The position numbers were made by a program, and so were the translations under genes. A stretch of 64,000 bases of DNA from Halomonas sp. JB37. Its GTDB lineage: Bacteria > Pseudomonadota > Gammaproteobacteria > Pseudomonadales > Halomonadaceae. The stretch covers positions 1,240,001 through 1,304,000 of the forward strand of contig NZ_NRGW01000001.1 in the NCBI RefSeq assembly GCF_002332255.1, given 5' to 3'. This document shows positions 7,451-18,803 of the stretch, in pieces (within the stretch, counting starts at the first letter, position 1; every line of letters starts with the position of its first letter). The notes beneath the pieces are model-generated. The model saw nothing but the letters and a program-made list of their open reading frames with translations. It searched no databases and was not told the DNA's origin.

Positions 7451-8845
7451 ATGACAATCTGGGTGCCTTCATTAAACGAGTTTTCTGGATCGCGCTATCG
7501 TGCTATTGCCAGCGCCGTCGAATCCGCCATTCAGGACGGGACACTGCTACCTGGGGAGCGTTTGCCGCCTCAGCGCCGGTTGGCAGATGCGCTAGGGGTG
7601 ACCGTCGGCACGGTGACGCGTGGTTATGCTGAGGCTGAGCGCAATGGGTGGGTGTCGGCCAGGGTAGGCAGTGGCACCTATGTGAAGAGCGAATCCCAAG
7701 CCAGCGCTTTTAGCCCGACATTTCATAGTGATGAAACGCCCGGCATGATCGATTTAAGCCTTAGCATACCGCCACCACATCCGTTGCGTCAGTCGCTGCT
7801 GAGCGAAGCCCTGGTTGCCTTAAGCCAGTCAGGGGCCGCATTAGCCCGGGGTGTTACCTATCAAGAAGCCCAAGGCCGTCGTGAGCAACGTGGTGTGCTG
7901 GCGAGCTGGTTGAATAGCTTGGGAATGCCGTTTAGTGCCGATGAGCTATTTATTACTCAAGGTGGCCAGCACGGCATTAGCCTAGCGCTCAGCACGTTAC
8001 TTCGGCCGGGCGAGCTGTTGGCCGCTGATGCGTTAACGTACCCTGGTGCTATTAGCGCCGCGCAACAGGCGCACCTCAAACTGGTTGGGATCGGTCAAGA
8101 CCATGAGGGAATGCGGGTGGATCTTCTTGAAGCTCAGTGTGCCCGGCAACCGCCTCGAGCTATCTACCTGACACCGGATCAGAACAACCCCACCGGTGCC
8201 TGTTTAAGCGAGCCACGTCGCGAACAGCTGGTGGCGTTAGCAAGGCGTTATGATATCTGGCTGATTGAAGATGGCGTGCAATATTTGCCGGTGGAGCAGC
8301 GCGGCACGCCGCTTTATCAACTTGCACCGGAGCGTACGCTGTTTGTCTTCAGTACCGCTAAAGTACTCGCGGGCGGGCTGCGTATTGGGGTGCTTCGAGC
8401 GCCGACATGTTTGCATGAGCGACTTGCGACGGGGCTACGCTCGCAGAGTTGGATGGTACCCCCATTAATGGTTGATGTGGCATGTCACTGGGTCAATCAG
8501 GAGGCGGCTAAGGAGCTGCTTACTTGGCAAACCCAAGAATTAGCTGAACGTCAGCGGTTAACGGCCGAATGGCTGCAAGGTTTTACCCTGAGTGGACGTT
8601 CACACAGCAGCAATGTATGGCTCACGCTACCCGAGGGTCGGCGCGCGGTGGAGTTATGTGAGCGACTCCTGCAGCGAGGCGTGAAGGTCAGTAGCGCAGA
8701 GCCATTTTGTGTCGGGAGTACGCCAGCGCCACAAGCGATTCGTCTATGTATTGGTGCCGCGTCGAATCGTAGCAAGCTTATTCATGCATTGAGCATTGTT
8801 GCTGCCTGTTTAACTGAGCGCCCCCTGGCGCCCGCCACGTTGTAA
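7451..8845 (+). CDS. MocR-type transcriptional regulator (GntR helix–turn–helix fused to PLP aminotransferase fold)
   Basis: The 464-residue protein has an N-terminal GntR winged helix (about residues 12–78: SAIQDGTLLPGERLPPQRRL, then VGTVTRGYAEAERNGWV) joined to an aminotransferase fold I domain (about 105–455). The PLP-binding lysine is visible in FVFSTAKVLAGGLRIG (Lys304), and DQNNPTG precedes it. MocR proteins use PLP or its amino-acid adducts as effectors and control vitamin B6, GABA, taurine or amino-acid export genes. Divergence from the LysE exporter suggests it regulates that gene in response to an amino acid. The effector is unknown. Confidence 0.9.
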   Translation: MTIWVPSLNEFSGSRYRAIASAVESAIQDGTLLPGERLPPQRRLADALGVTVGTVTRGYAEAERNGWVSARVGSGTYVKSESQASAFSPTFHSDETPGMIDLSLSIPPPHPLRQSLLSEALVALSQSGAALARGVTYQEAQGRREQRGVLASWLNSLGMPFSADELFITQGGQHGISLALSTLLRPGELLAADALTYPGAISAAQQAHLKLVGIGQDHEGMRVDLLEAQCARQPPRAIYLTPDQNNPTGACLSEPRREQLVALARRYDIWLIEDGVQYLPVEQRGTPLYQLAPERTLFVFSTAKVLAGGLRIGVLRAPTCLHERLATGLRSQSWMVPPLMVDVACHWVNQEAAKELLTWQTQELAERQRLTAEWLQGFTLSGRSHSSNVWLTLPEGRRAVELCERLLQRGVKVSSAEPFCVGSTPAPQAIRLCIGAASNRSKLIHALSIVAACLTERPLAPATL

Positions 8846-8846
8846 A

Positions 8847-9851
8847 TTATTCATAACGGTCTTTCCACCCTTGATGGCGCACTTGGTCTTTTAGCATTTC
8901 GAGAACATCGTATAGTACTTGCTCTGTCACGCGGCTGCTGCCTTCATCGACCGTTAACCAAGTGTCAAAGCCGCTATCGGCGGTGCGCTCTACTAGCTGT
9001 CTGAATTCGTCAGAATGAATGCCGAGCATCAGCTCATCGACTAAGCGCTGGGCAACGCCGCTTAAAGAGGCTTCCATCGCGCTGGTTGCCTGCTGCCCCA
9101 TCGGCAGTCGGTGCAGCCGCTGAATCTCTGGGCTTTCGCGCAGGGTGCGATGCACCAAATCACTGATTGCCGCCATGATGGATTGACGATTATGCTGGTA
9201 AGCCTCACCGACAGTGCTCTCCAGGCGCTGAACAATTTCCTGAATTAGCTGTGCTTTGCGCGGCATAATCACACGCTCAATGATCCGCTCGGTCAGCGAA
9301 TCGCTGGCGCGGATCTGCTGTTGCACATTGCCCAATAGGCGAAGGGCAATGCGATCAGAAAGCTCTTCAAGCAAAATATCGTAGTATTTGGCAAAAAACA
9401 GAGTGATATCCCAGCGGGCAACATCAATAAGGCCGAGGCGATGCAGGCGGTGGATCAGCGACACCACGCGTAGAATCCGCAGCAGGCGGAAGCCCGCCAG
9501 AGGAATGCAGCCCAGCACGTCATACCAGTGCACGAAGGGGTAAAAGAACCACCGGTGGTAGCGCCGCTCGGCAATCGCGATGGACCAGCCCAGCAGTACA
9601 TCAACGATAAAAAAGCTGACGAATATTAAATCGATAGTCGTAAAACGGCTATGTATCACGTCAGCGTAGAACGTGTAAAAACTCGGTGCGATGCTGGCAA
9701 TGCCTTGATTGATAGGGCCTAGCAGGAACAGTGAGTCAAATAGCAGTAGCCCAAGGTTGATGACCACCGCCGCCAGGATAAGAAAATCCCAACCGATGTG
9801 GGTATATTCAACGGCTTTAGGCAGGTGCGGGTAGCGTTCCCTAGCGGGCAT
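8847..9851 (-). CDS. Voltage-sensor-like membrane protein with a cytoplasmic helical domain and no pore
   Basis: The 334-residue protein has four hydrophobic segments in the first 140 residues that match a voltage-sensor module. S1 is near 21–45 and S2 near 72–97 (IDLIFVSFFIVDVLLGWS, with acidic residues). S3 carries the channel-like HWYDVLGCIP motif (108–117), and S4 reads FRLLRILRVVSLIHRLHRLG (121–140) with Arg at 122, 125, 128, 135 and 138. After residue 165 no further transmembrane segment or pore motif follows. The remaining 170 residues are polar and probably helical, with many Glu, Arg and Gln. Such proteins are usually annotated as ion transporters. GGAGT precedes the ATG. Voltage-sensing is inferred. 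Confidence 0.72.
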   Translation of the reverse strand: MPARERYPHLPKAVEYTHIGWDFLILAAVVINLGLLLFDSLFLLGPINQGIASIAPSFYTFYADVIHSRFTTIDLIFVSFFIVDVLLGWSIAIAERRYHRWFFYPFVHWYDVLGCIPLAGFRLLRILRVVSLIHRLHRLGLIDVARWDITLFFAKYYDILLEELSDRIALRLLGNVQQQIRASDSLTERIIERVIMPRKAQLIQEIVQRLESTVGEAYQHNRQSIMAAISDLVHRTLRESPEIQRLHRLPMGQQATSAMEASLSGVAQRLVDELMLGIHSDEFRQLVERTADSGFDTWLTVDEGSSRVTEQVLYDVLEMLKDQVRHQGWKDRYE

Positions 9852-9886
9852 ACGAACTCCTTGTCGTTGGGCGATGCAGTGCTCTG

Positions 9887-10414
9887 CTACTGAGCCCGCG
9901 ACTGATACTGTTGCTGAGTCAGACGCTCTTCTTTTTCTGCCTGCTTGCGCAGCTTCTTGCGCAGAGCGGCCTTTTCAAATCGCAGTTTCTGCAGCGGGGT
10001 TGCCAAATTAAGCGGCGGCACGCTGGCGGGTTTGCCATCAGCATCGACAGCGACCATGGTCAGGTAGCAACTGTTGGTGTGACGAATCAGCTTATTGCGA
10101 ATATCTTCAGCCACGACCTTGATGCCAATTTCCATTGATGAGCGCCCAACGTGATTGACGCTGGCTAAAAAGGTGACTAGCTCGCCAACATGAATCGGCT
10201 GTTTAAACAGCACCTGATCCACTGACAGTGTCACCACATAATGGCCCGAATAGCGGCTGGCGCAGGCAAACGCGACTTCATCAAGCTTTTTAAGAATGGC
10301 GCCGCCGTGAACTTTACCACTGAAATTAGCCATATCCGGCGTCATCAGTACGGTCATCGACAGTTCGTGCTGCCCGGGCAGGGCGCTGTTCGCACTTATT
10401 TCGGCGTCGGTCAT
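9887..10414 (-). CDS. Acyl-CoA thioesterase, hotdog fold (YciA/BFIT type)
   Basis: The 175-residue protein has one hotdog domain (about residues 14–130) with the acyl-CoA hydrolase signature NFSGKVHGGAILKKLDEVAF, where the aspartate in KLDEVA is the usual catalytic acid. VTLSVDQVLFKQPIHVGEL follows as in the family. It would hydrolyse acyl-CoAs in the cytoplasm. The C-terminus has a short basic, glutamine-rich tail. It is near a short-chain fatty acid transporter, so a role in fatty acid turnover is possible, but an intervening hairpin suggests separate transcription. Confidence 0.88.
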   Translation of the reverse strand: MTDAEISANSALPGQHELSMTVLMTPDMANFSGKVHGGAILKKLDEVAFACASRYSGHYVVTLSVDQVLFKQPIHVGELVTFLASVNHVGRSSMEIGIKVVAEDIRNKLIRHTNSCYLTMVAVDADGKPASVPPLNLATPLQKLRFEKAALRKKLRKQAEKEERLTQQQYQSRAQ

Positions 10415-10449
10415 GCGGTGTTCCTGCGGTTATCTTAAAACGTTAAGGG

Positions 10450-10488
10450 TTGCCCGCCGCCTCTCAATGGTGAATTAGCGGCGGGCAA
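10450..10488 (-). terminator. Hairpin between the fatty acid transporter and thioesterase genes
   Basis: An 11-bp perfect stem (TTGCCCGCCGC at 10450–10460, GCGGCGGGCAA at 10478–10488) encloses a 17-base loop just after the transporter stop. No U-tract follows, so it may stabilise an mRNA end rather than terminate. Confidence 0.45.
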
Positions 10489-10498
10489 TGAAGAAGTG

Positions 10499-11809
10499 CT
10501 AGAACCACACCAGTCCGATGGAGATAATAATACCGGTGATAAATAGCTGAATCAGGCAGAAGCCCATTATGTCTTTCGCCTTTAACCCGGCAATGGCGAG
10601 CACCGGTAATGCCCAGAAGGGCTGCAGCAGGTTAGTCCAGGCGTCGCCCCAGGCAACGGCCATGGCAACGCGTGAAATATCGGCACCTAGCGCTTGAGCT
10701 GCAGGTAGCATGACCGGCGCTTGCACGGCCCATTGGCCGCCACCAGAGGGTACAAACAGGTTGACGATGCCCGCACTAATAAATGACCAGAACGGTAGCG
10801 TTGTCGCCGTGGCAAAGGACACCAGCCATTCGGACATGCTTTCTGCTAATCCGGACTGCACCATGATTGCCATAATGCCCGCGTAAAATGGGAACTGAAT
10901 AACGATACCCGCGCCGCCTTTAATCGCCTCGTTTAGGCTGTTCAATAAATTACGTGGCGTGCGGTGCAGCACAATGGCCAGGAACAAAAACAGGAAGTTA
11001 ACTACGTTAAGGTTCAGGCTGCCTCCGCGCAGTAAAAAATGATCCAGCAAAAACAGCAGTCCGGGTACCCCGACCAGCAGCGCGAGAGCCATGCTGTTTT
11101 CGAGCTTTTCAGCCGGCCGTGTAATACGCCCCATCTGCTCTGGCTCATCGTCGAGCACTTTAGGGTCTACGTAAACGCTATCCTTTTCATCCGGCAGCAT
11201 CATGCGGTTGACGAGAGGTATAGCAATGAACAGGCAGATCACGATCGCGATGTTGAAGAAGGCAAAAATCGTTGAACCGGTGCCAATAACGCCAATTTGA
11301 TCAGCGGCAAAGTGACCCTCGGTCGCAATCGTCAGCGGTATAGAGCCCGCTAAGCCGCCGTGCCAAACGACGAAGCCGGAATAGGCGCTGGCAACCAATA
11401 GCCGGTAGTCAACGCGAATCAGACGGGCCAGCTCTTTCGCAAATAGCGCGCCGACAACCAGGCCAAATCCCCAGTTGATCCAACTCGCTGCCAATGAGAC
11501 TAGCGTGACTAAAATGATAGCACCACCGGGCGTTTTGGCGGTGCCGGCAATTTTTTGCAGAATGCGCTTTACCGGTGGAGAGCTTGCCAGCATAAAGCCT
11601 GTCACCAGCACCAGTAGCATCTGCATGGAGAAGGTCAGCAGGCTCCAGAAACCGTCACCCCAAAACCGCAAGACAGCCAGCGGTGACTGGCGCTCAATAG
11701 CAATCGCGGCGACTGAGGCGATGAGCGTCAGCAGCAGAACGAAAATGTACGGGTCAGGCAGATAGCGCTCCACTAGCTTAACCGCCGGTTTTGATATCAT
11801 TTTAAGCAT
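10499..11809 (-). CDS. atoE: Short-chain fatty acid transporter (AtoE family)
   Basis: The 436-residue polytopic protein has about ten to twelve helices and matches the AtoE family, importers of acetoacetate, butyrate and other short-chain acids. Typical elements include the N-terminal VERYLPDPYIFVLLLTL, the central LAASWINWGFGLVVGALFAKE and the highly conserved NLFVPSGGGQWAVQAPVM region near residue 355, then WGDAWTNLLQPFWALP. No atoDAB genes are adjacent, so here it stands alone. GAGAG precedes the ATG. Confidence 0.9.
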   Translation of the reverse strand: MLKMISKPAVKLVERYLPDPYIFVLLLTLIASVAAIAIERQSPLAVLRFWGDGFWSLLTFSMQMLLVLVTGFMLASSPPVKRILQKIAGTAKTPGGAIILVTLVSLAASWINWGFGLVVGALFAKELARLIRVDYRLLVASAYSGFVVWHGGLAGSIPLTIATEGHFAADQIGVIGTGSTIFAFFNIAIVICLFIAIPLVNRMMLPDEKDSVYVDPKVLDDEPEQMGRITRPAEKLENSMALALLVGVPGLLFLLDHFLLRGGSLNLNVVNFLFLFLAIVLHRTPRNLLNSLNEAIKGGAGIVIQFPFYAGIMAIMVQSGLAESMSEWLVSFATATTLPFWSFISAGIVNLFVPSGGGQWAVQAPVMLPAAQALGADISRVAMAVAWGDAWTNLLQPFWALPVLAIAGLKAKDIMGFCLIQLFITGIIISIGLVWF

Positions 11810-11943
11810 GGGATGCTCTCTTTTTTCATTATTAGGAAGTGCGTGGCTGATCCGTGGCTAATATACGGGGGAGGGCGGCATTTTTCACCTTGAAGCTGCA
11901 CGCTTCATCTCACGTTAGCTTAGTTAACGCTAATTGCCCCGTT

Positions 11944-13248
11944 TTAGCGCCAGCGGTTTAGCTGGTAGCGGCGATGGTAGTGACGGTGATAGTAATGGAT
12001 CAATACCGCCGAGCGAACCAGGGTGAACAGCATAAACGATAGCCAGAGCCCATGATTGCCGAGCCCTTGGGTTAGCCACCAGGCGGGTAGGTAAGCGGCA
12101 AGGCCGATAAAAATACTGTTGCGCATTTCGCGCACGCCGGTGGTGCCGATAAAGATACCGTCGAGTAGATAGCTCCACACCGCAATCAGCGGCATAACCA
12201 CCATCCACGGCAGATACTGCGCCGCGGTTATACGCACTTCTTCAAGGCCGGTAAGCATGGCCACCAGCCCATTACCCCCCACGGCGAACAGGCAGGCCGC
12301 CGTGCCCGCGGTCCAAAAGGAAAAACGTGCGGCGGCGCGCACGGTAAGCGCAAATTCGCGCCAGTCTTTGCGGCCGTAAGCGCGCCCCACCAGCGATTCT
12401 GCCGCGTGGGCAAAGCCATCTAAAGCGTAGCTGGTCAGCATAATAAATTGCAGGAGTACCGCGTTGGCAGCCAGTATGGTGTCGCCTTGGCGCGCGCCCT
12501 GAGCGGTAAAAAAGGCCATGACAAATAATAGCCCTAGCGTGCGCACGAACAGATTGGCATTGACGTGAAAAAGCGCCGTGTAGGCCGCTAGCGCGAGTAA
12601 ACGTTCGCGCAAAAAAGTGCCTTTCAGCGTGGCTAGCTGGCGCAGCACTAAATAGCCGCCGAACGCAAAAGCCGTGTAGTCAGCAATCACGCTGGCCCAG
12701 GCGACGCCGTTGCTGGTCATGCCTAGTCCCATCACAAACCATATATCCAGCGTGATATTGACACTGTTGGTGAGTAGCAAAATCATTAGGGTAACGCGCG
12801 AATTTTGCTGGCCGAGAAACCACCCTAAAATCGCATAGTTAGCGAGAACGGCTGGCGCCGACCAGAGGCGTATTTGGGCATATTCACGGGCTAGGTGGGT
12901 GGCCACGTCACTACCATCTAATAGCCATAACCCTAGTGAGATTAGCGGGGATGCAAATAGAATAAGCAGGACGCCGATCACCATTGCCATGATCAGCGAC
13001 TGGCCCAGCAGGTTGCGCACGTCAGTGTCGTTCGCGCGCCCCATGGCTTGAGCAACCAGCCCTGTGGTGCCCATGCGTAAAAAGCCAAACCCCCAGTAAA
13101 GGAAGCTAAATAGCATCGCGCCTAGCGTGACGCCTGCTAAATAGCGAGAGTCAGGCAGGTGTCCAACCACGGCGGTATCCACCAGGCCCAGCAATGGGAC
13201 GGTGATATTAGATAAAATGATTGGCCAGGCGAGGGCCCAAATACGCAC
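11944..13248 (-). CDS. dinF: MATE-family efflux transporter (DinF subfamily)
   Basis: The 434-residue protein has twelve predicted helices and the MATE N-terminal signature: WPIILSNITVPLLGLVDTAV, followed by VGHLPDSRYLAGVTLG, closely like DinF. MATE pumps expel cationic drugs or other compounds using Na+ or H+ gradients. The start is a GTG at 13248, seventeen bases after the ferredoxin stop on the same strand, so the two are probably co-transcribed. The second half contains ALDGFAHAAESLVGRAYG, the repeat of the MATE core. The substrate is unknown. Confidence 0.88.
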   Translation of the reverse strand: MRIWALAWPIILSNITVPLLGLVDTAVVGHLPDSRYLAGVTLGAMLFSFLYWGFGFLRMGTTGLVAQAMGRANDTDVRNLLGQSLIMAMVIGVLLILFASPLISLGLWLLDGSDVATHLAREYAQIRLWSAPAVLANYAILGWFLGQQNSRVTLMILLLTNSVNITLDIWFVMGLGMTSNGVAWASVIADYTAFAFGGYLVLRQLATLKGTFLRERLLALAAYTALFHVNANLFVRTLGLLFVMAFFTAQGARQGDTILAANAVLLQFIMLTSYALDGFAHAAESLVGRAYGRKDWREFALTVRAAARFSFWTAGTAACLFAVGGNGLVAMLTGLEEVRITAAQYLPWMVVMPLIAVWSYLLDGIFIGTTGVREMRNSIFIGLAAYLPAWWLTQGLGNHGLWLSFMLFTLVRSAVLIHYYHRHYHRRYQLNRWR

Positions 13249-13265
13249 GTTAAGGGCTGAGCCGC

Positions 13266-13550
<285 letters not shown>

Positions 13551-13586
13551 TCAATACCTGAGTGTTTTACTCAACAATGGCGTTGG

Positions 13587-15988
<2,402 letters not shown>

Positions 15989-16170
15989 GCCGGGTTCCTC
16001 GTGGTGCGATGGTGGTAATAACGGTTTTTGGCAATACTCGGACCGTATAATGACCAGAGTCATGCGCTTCATAAGCAATTAAGGCGTGATGATAGCACCG
16101 GGCGCGCAATGGCGTCATGCCGCAAGCGTTCTAGACTGATAGAATCACTGCTTTTCAGCCGAGAGATGGC

Positions 16171-16836
16171 ATGCAGCATAATTCTCGATCAGTGATTTCT
16201 AATCAACCTGGCCCCCATCACGATCTAGCGCGCCAAGTCAGCCGAGCGTTAGCGTATCCGCTGCGCAAGCCAATTGCCGACCATACCAAGCGCAGTTTTG
16301 CGCAGGCAGCCGAGTGGTTTCAGGCCCGCCAAACGCCGCTGATACTTGATTCAGGTTGCGGTGTGGGTATATCGACACGTCAACTGGCGCTCCAGTTCCC
16401 AACCAGAGCGGTGATTGGCGTTGATCGTAGTGAGCATCGGCTGGGTCGTGATCACGGTGACCTGCCGGCGAACGCTCTGCTGGTTCGGGCGGACCTTGTC
16501 GATTTCTGGCGACTCGCCCACCAGGCTGGCTGGGCACCCGAGCGTCACTATCTGCTTTACCCTAATCCTTACCCTAAGTCTGGCCACCTAAAAATGCGCT
16601 GGCATGGTCATCCTATTTTACCCACACTGTTGGCCCTTGGGGGATGCCTTGAGTTGCGCTCCAACTGGCCAATATATGTTGAGGAGTTTGCTTCAGCGGT
16701 GGCTCAGGTGACCGGTAAGCAGTCGAGCATTGCCGAAATTTTCCCCAATGGTGATTATTTAACCCCGTTTGAAGCTAAGTATTCGCAAAGCGGCCAGGCG
16801 CTGTGGCGTTTACGCGTTGATTTGGAGCGAACATGA
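16171..16836 (+). CDS. TrmB-like SAM-dependent methyltransferase
   Basis: The 221-residue protein has a Rossmann methyltransferase motif I (LILDSGCGVGISTRQLA, residues about 55–71), then VIGVDRSEHRL, and a TrmB-type motif YPNPYPKSGHLKMRWHGHP near residue 130. TrmB makes m7G46 in tRNA and normally reads FPDPWPKxRHxKRR, so this is a divergent relative with Asn-Pro-Tyr in place of Asp-Pro-Trp. It could be a paralogue or the organism's only TrmB. It overlaps dacB by 4 bp (ATGA at 16833), so the two are coupled. Confidence 0.7.
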   Translation: MQHNSRSVISNQPGPHHDLARQVSRALAYPLRKPIADHTKRSFAQAAEWFQARQTPLILDSGCGVGISTRQLALQFPTRAVIGVDRSEHRLGRDHGDLPANALLVRADLVDFWRLAHQAGWAPERHYLLYPNPYPKSGHLKMRWHGHPILPTLLALGGCLELRSNWPIYVEEFASAVAQVTGKQSSIAEIFPNGDYLTPFEAKYSQSGQALWRLRVDLERT

Positions 16837-18311
16837 CGCATTTTTTTAACCTAGCTGCGCGTCTGCAGCGTGGTATTTCTGTTGTTAGCATCACCACCGC
16901 GGCACTGCTGGTCAGTTCCCCGCTGCTTGCCGACTTTAATCGTCTCGGGCAATTAGAAGATAAAGGATTCTCGATCAGCGCTGAGGCGCGACTACTTGAC
17001 GCTGACTCAAACGCCAATGCGCTGCTGGGTAGTTTGAATCCTGACCGTCAGATGTCTCCAGCGTCGGTGACCAAAACGTATTTAGCCGCTGCGGCGCTGA
17101 ATCGTTTTGGCCCCCAGCATCGCTTTACTAGCCAATTAGTGAGCTCTGGCCGGGTGGATAATGGCGTGCTGCATGGTGATTTAGTGTTTGAGGGCGGGGG
17201 AGACCCAGGCCTGACCACTGAAAATTTATGGCGCCTGGTGCAGCGTTTGCACCTAGCGGGGGTTCGCGACGTTGACGGTGCATTGGTGGTTAGCCAGTGG
17301 CGCTTTGGGCCTGTCGATTGCATTACCACTGATCGCTGCAATGCCCTGACCCAGGTCACTAACGCCTATAGCGCACCGCTTTCTTCGGCAGGCGTTGATT
17401 TCGGCACCTGGTGCGTTAATGTTGCCCCAGCCGCCGTTGCCGGTGAGCCTGCACGCGTTGGCCTGTGCGACAGCCAGGCACCGTTGATCACCATTGATAA
17501 TCAGGTGACGACTCGCCCGGCGAACAGCGGCACAGAGATCAGTGCTGAGCGGGTGACGGATGAGCGCGGCGATGTCATGCGTCTCACCGGGCAGATTTCA
17601 ACCAATGCCAACGCCCAGGATGTCTATCGCGGCGCGGGCGATGCTGCCGAAAAAACAGCACAAGTATTGCTGAGCATGCTCAATCAGGCGGGTATTCAAG
17701 TGCGTGAGCCGTGGCGGGTGAGCTCCACCCAGCCGCCCAGCACGGCCCAGCGATTGGCGGCGATCGACGGTCAGCCGCTACAAGAGATACTGCTGCGGAT
17801 CATGAATTACTCCAATAATTATATGGCTGATGTGCTGGCGCTGGATCTAGTTGAGACGCCACAAGCGCAGCTGCGCCAAGCTGGCCAAGCGGTCGAAGCA
17901 TACGCTCAGGGTCTGCCTGGGCACGGGCCGTTAACGCTATACAGCGGCAGTGGACTAACGACGGAAAATCGGACGTCTGCGCAAGGTGTGAACGTGATGC
18001 TAGAGGACATGTTTCGTCAGAGCGCTCTTTTTCCAAGTTTTGTAGCGGCGTTTCAATCGCCGGCTAATGGGGTGATGCGTTTTATTCGACGTGGCTCAGC
18101 GACGTTTCAAAACAATGTCATGTTAAAAACAGGCACGCTGAATCAACCGTTCGCAGTTCGCGCTGCCGCGGGTTACTTTCGTACGGCGGAAGGGCGCTGG
18201 GGAGTGTTTAGCGTCCTGGTCAACGGTAACGGCAGTACGCCTTACCTAAGCTGGCCCGAGGTGCTGGATCCGCTGTCTCTTGATCTAGATGCAATGATTT
18301 TAGCGAACTGA
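16833..18311 (+). CDS. dacB: D-alanyl-D-alanine carboxypeptidase/endopeptidase (PBP4)
   Basis: The 492-residue periplasmic enzyme trims and cleaves peptidoglycan cross-links. It has an N-terminal signal peptide (cleavage near LLADF, residue about 30) and all three serine-acylase motifs: SVTK (Ser78–Lys81), SNN (327–329) and KTG (from Lys432). The roughly 245-residue insertion between the first two motifs is typical of class C PBP4 proteins. It contains several cysteines, including CITTDRCN. Translation is coupled to the preceding methyltransferase through an ATGA overlap. Confidence 0.93.
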   Translation: MTHFFNLAARLQRGISVVSITTAALLVSSPLLADFNRLGQLEDKGFSISAEARLLDADSNANALLGSLNPDRQMSPASVTKTYLAAAALNRFGPQHRFTSQLVSSGRVDNGVLHGDLVFEGGGDPGLTTENLWRLVQRLHLAGVRDVDGALVVSQWRFGPVDCITTDRCNALTQVTNAYSAPLSSAGVDFGTWCVNVAPAAVAGEPARVGLCDSQAPLITIDNQVTTRPANSGTEISAERVTDERGDVMRLTGQISTNANAQDVYRGAGDAAEKTAQVLLSMLNQAGIQVREPWRVSSTQPPSTAQRLAAIDGQPLQEILLRIMNYSNNYMADVLALDLVETPQAQLRQAGQAVEAYAQGLPGHGPLTLYSGSGLTTENRTSAQGVNVMLEDMFRQSALFPSFVAAFQSPANGVMRFIRRGSATFQNNVMLKTGTLNQPFAVRAAAGYFRTAEGRWGVFSVLVNGNGSTPYLSWPEVLDPLSLDLDAMILAN

Positions 18312-18345
18312 TTCAACTTTACGCTCACAAGGTGAGGCAACGTGT

Positions 18346-18717
18346 ATGAAACCAGGGCATACCGGCTTAACACATTTGGTTCACTCCACGCGTTATTCAT
18401 GGAAAGGCCTTAAAGCCGCGTTTAGAAACGAATCGGCTTTTCGTCAGGAAGTTGGCATCACGGCGGTTATGCTGCCGTTTGCCTGGTGGATTGGTGAGGG
18501 CCCCGTTAGCTGGCTGCTGCTAGTGGGAAGCCTGTTTTTGGTGCTGATAGTAGAGCTGCTCAATAGTGCGATTGAAAATGTGGTCGATCGCATTGGCACC
18601 GAGCACCACGAGCTTTCTGGGCGGGCTAAGGACATTGGCTCTGCGGCGGTTATGCTGTCGCTGATTATGGCCGGACTTACCTGGGGGCTGTTAGGTTGGG
18701 AAAAATTCTATAGCTAA
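18346..18717 (+). CDS. dgkA: Diacylglycerol kinase (prokaryotic DgkA)
   Basis: The 123-residue protein matches the small trimeric inner-membrane DgkA, which phosphorylates diacylglycerol released during membrane-derived oligosaccharide synthesis. Three membrane helices are visible. The signature ELLNSAIENVVDRIG with the conserved glutamates and Asn is intact, followed by SGRAKDIGSAAVMLSL. It lies 34 bases after dacB and is probably part of that unit. Confidence 0.95.
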   Translation: MKPGHTGLTHLVHSTRYSWKGLKAAFRNESAFRQEVGITAVMLPFAWWIGEGPVSWLLLVGSLFLVLIVELLNSAIENVVDRIGTEHHELSGRAKDIGSAAVMLSLIMAGLTWGLLGWEKFYS

Positions 18718-18803
18718 GTCGGGGTTGGAAGGCCAAGTTTAATAACTAGCTAACTAGGCGAACTTTTTCAACGCTGATAAACGTGCTTGGCAGCGAGGTG
18801 ATT

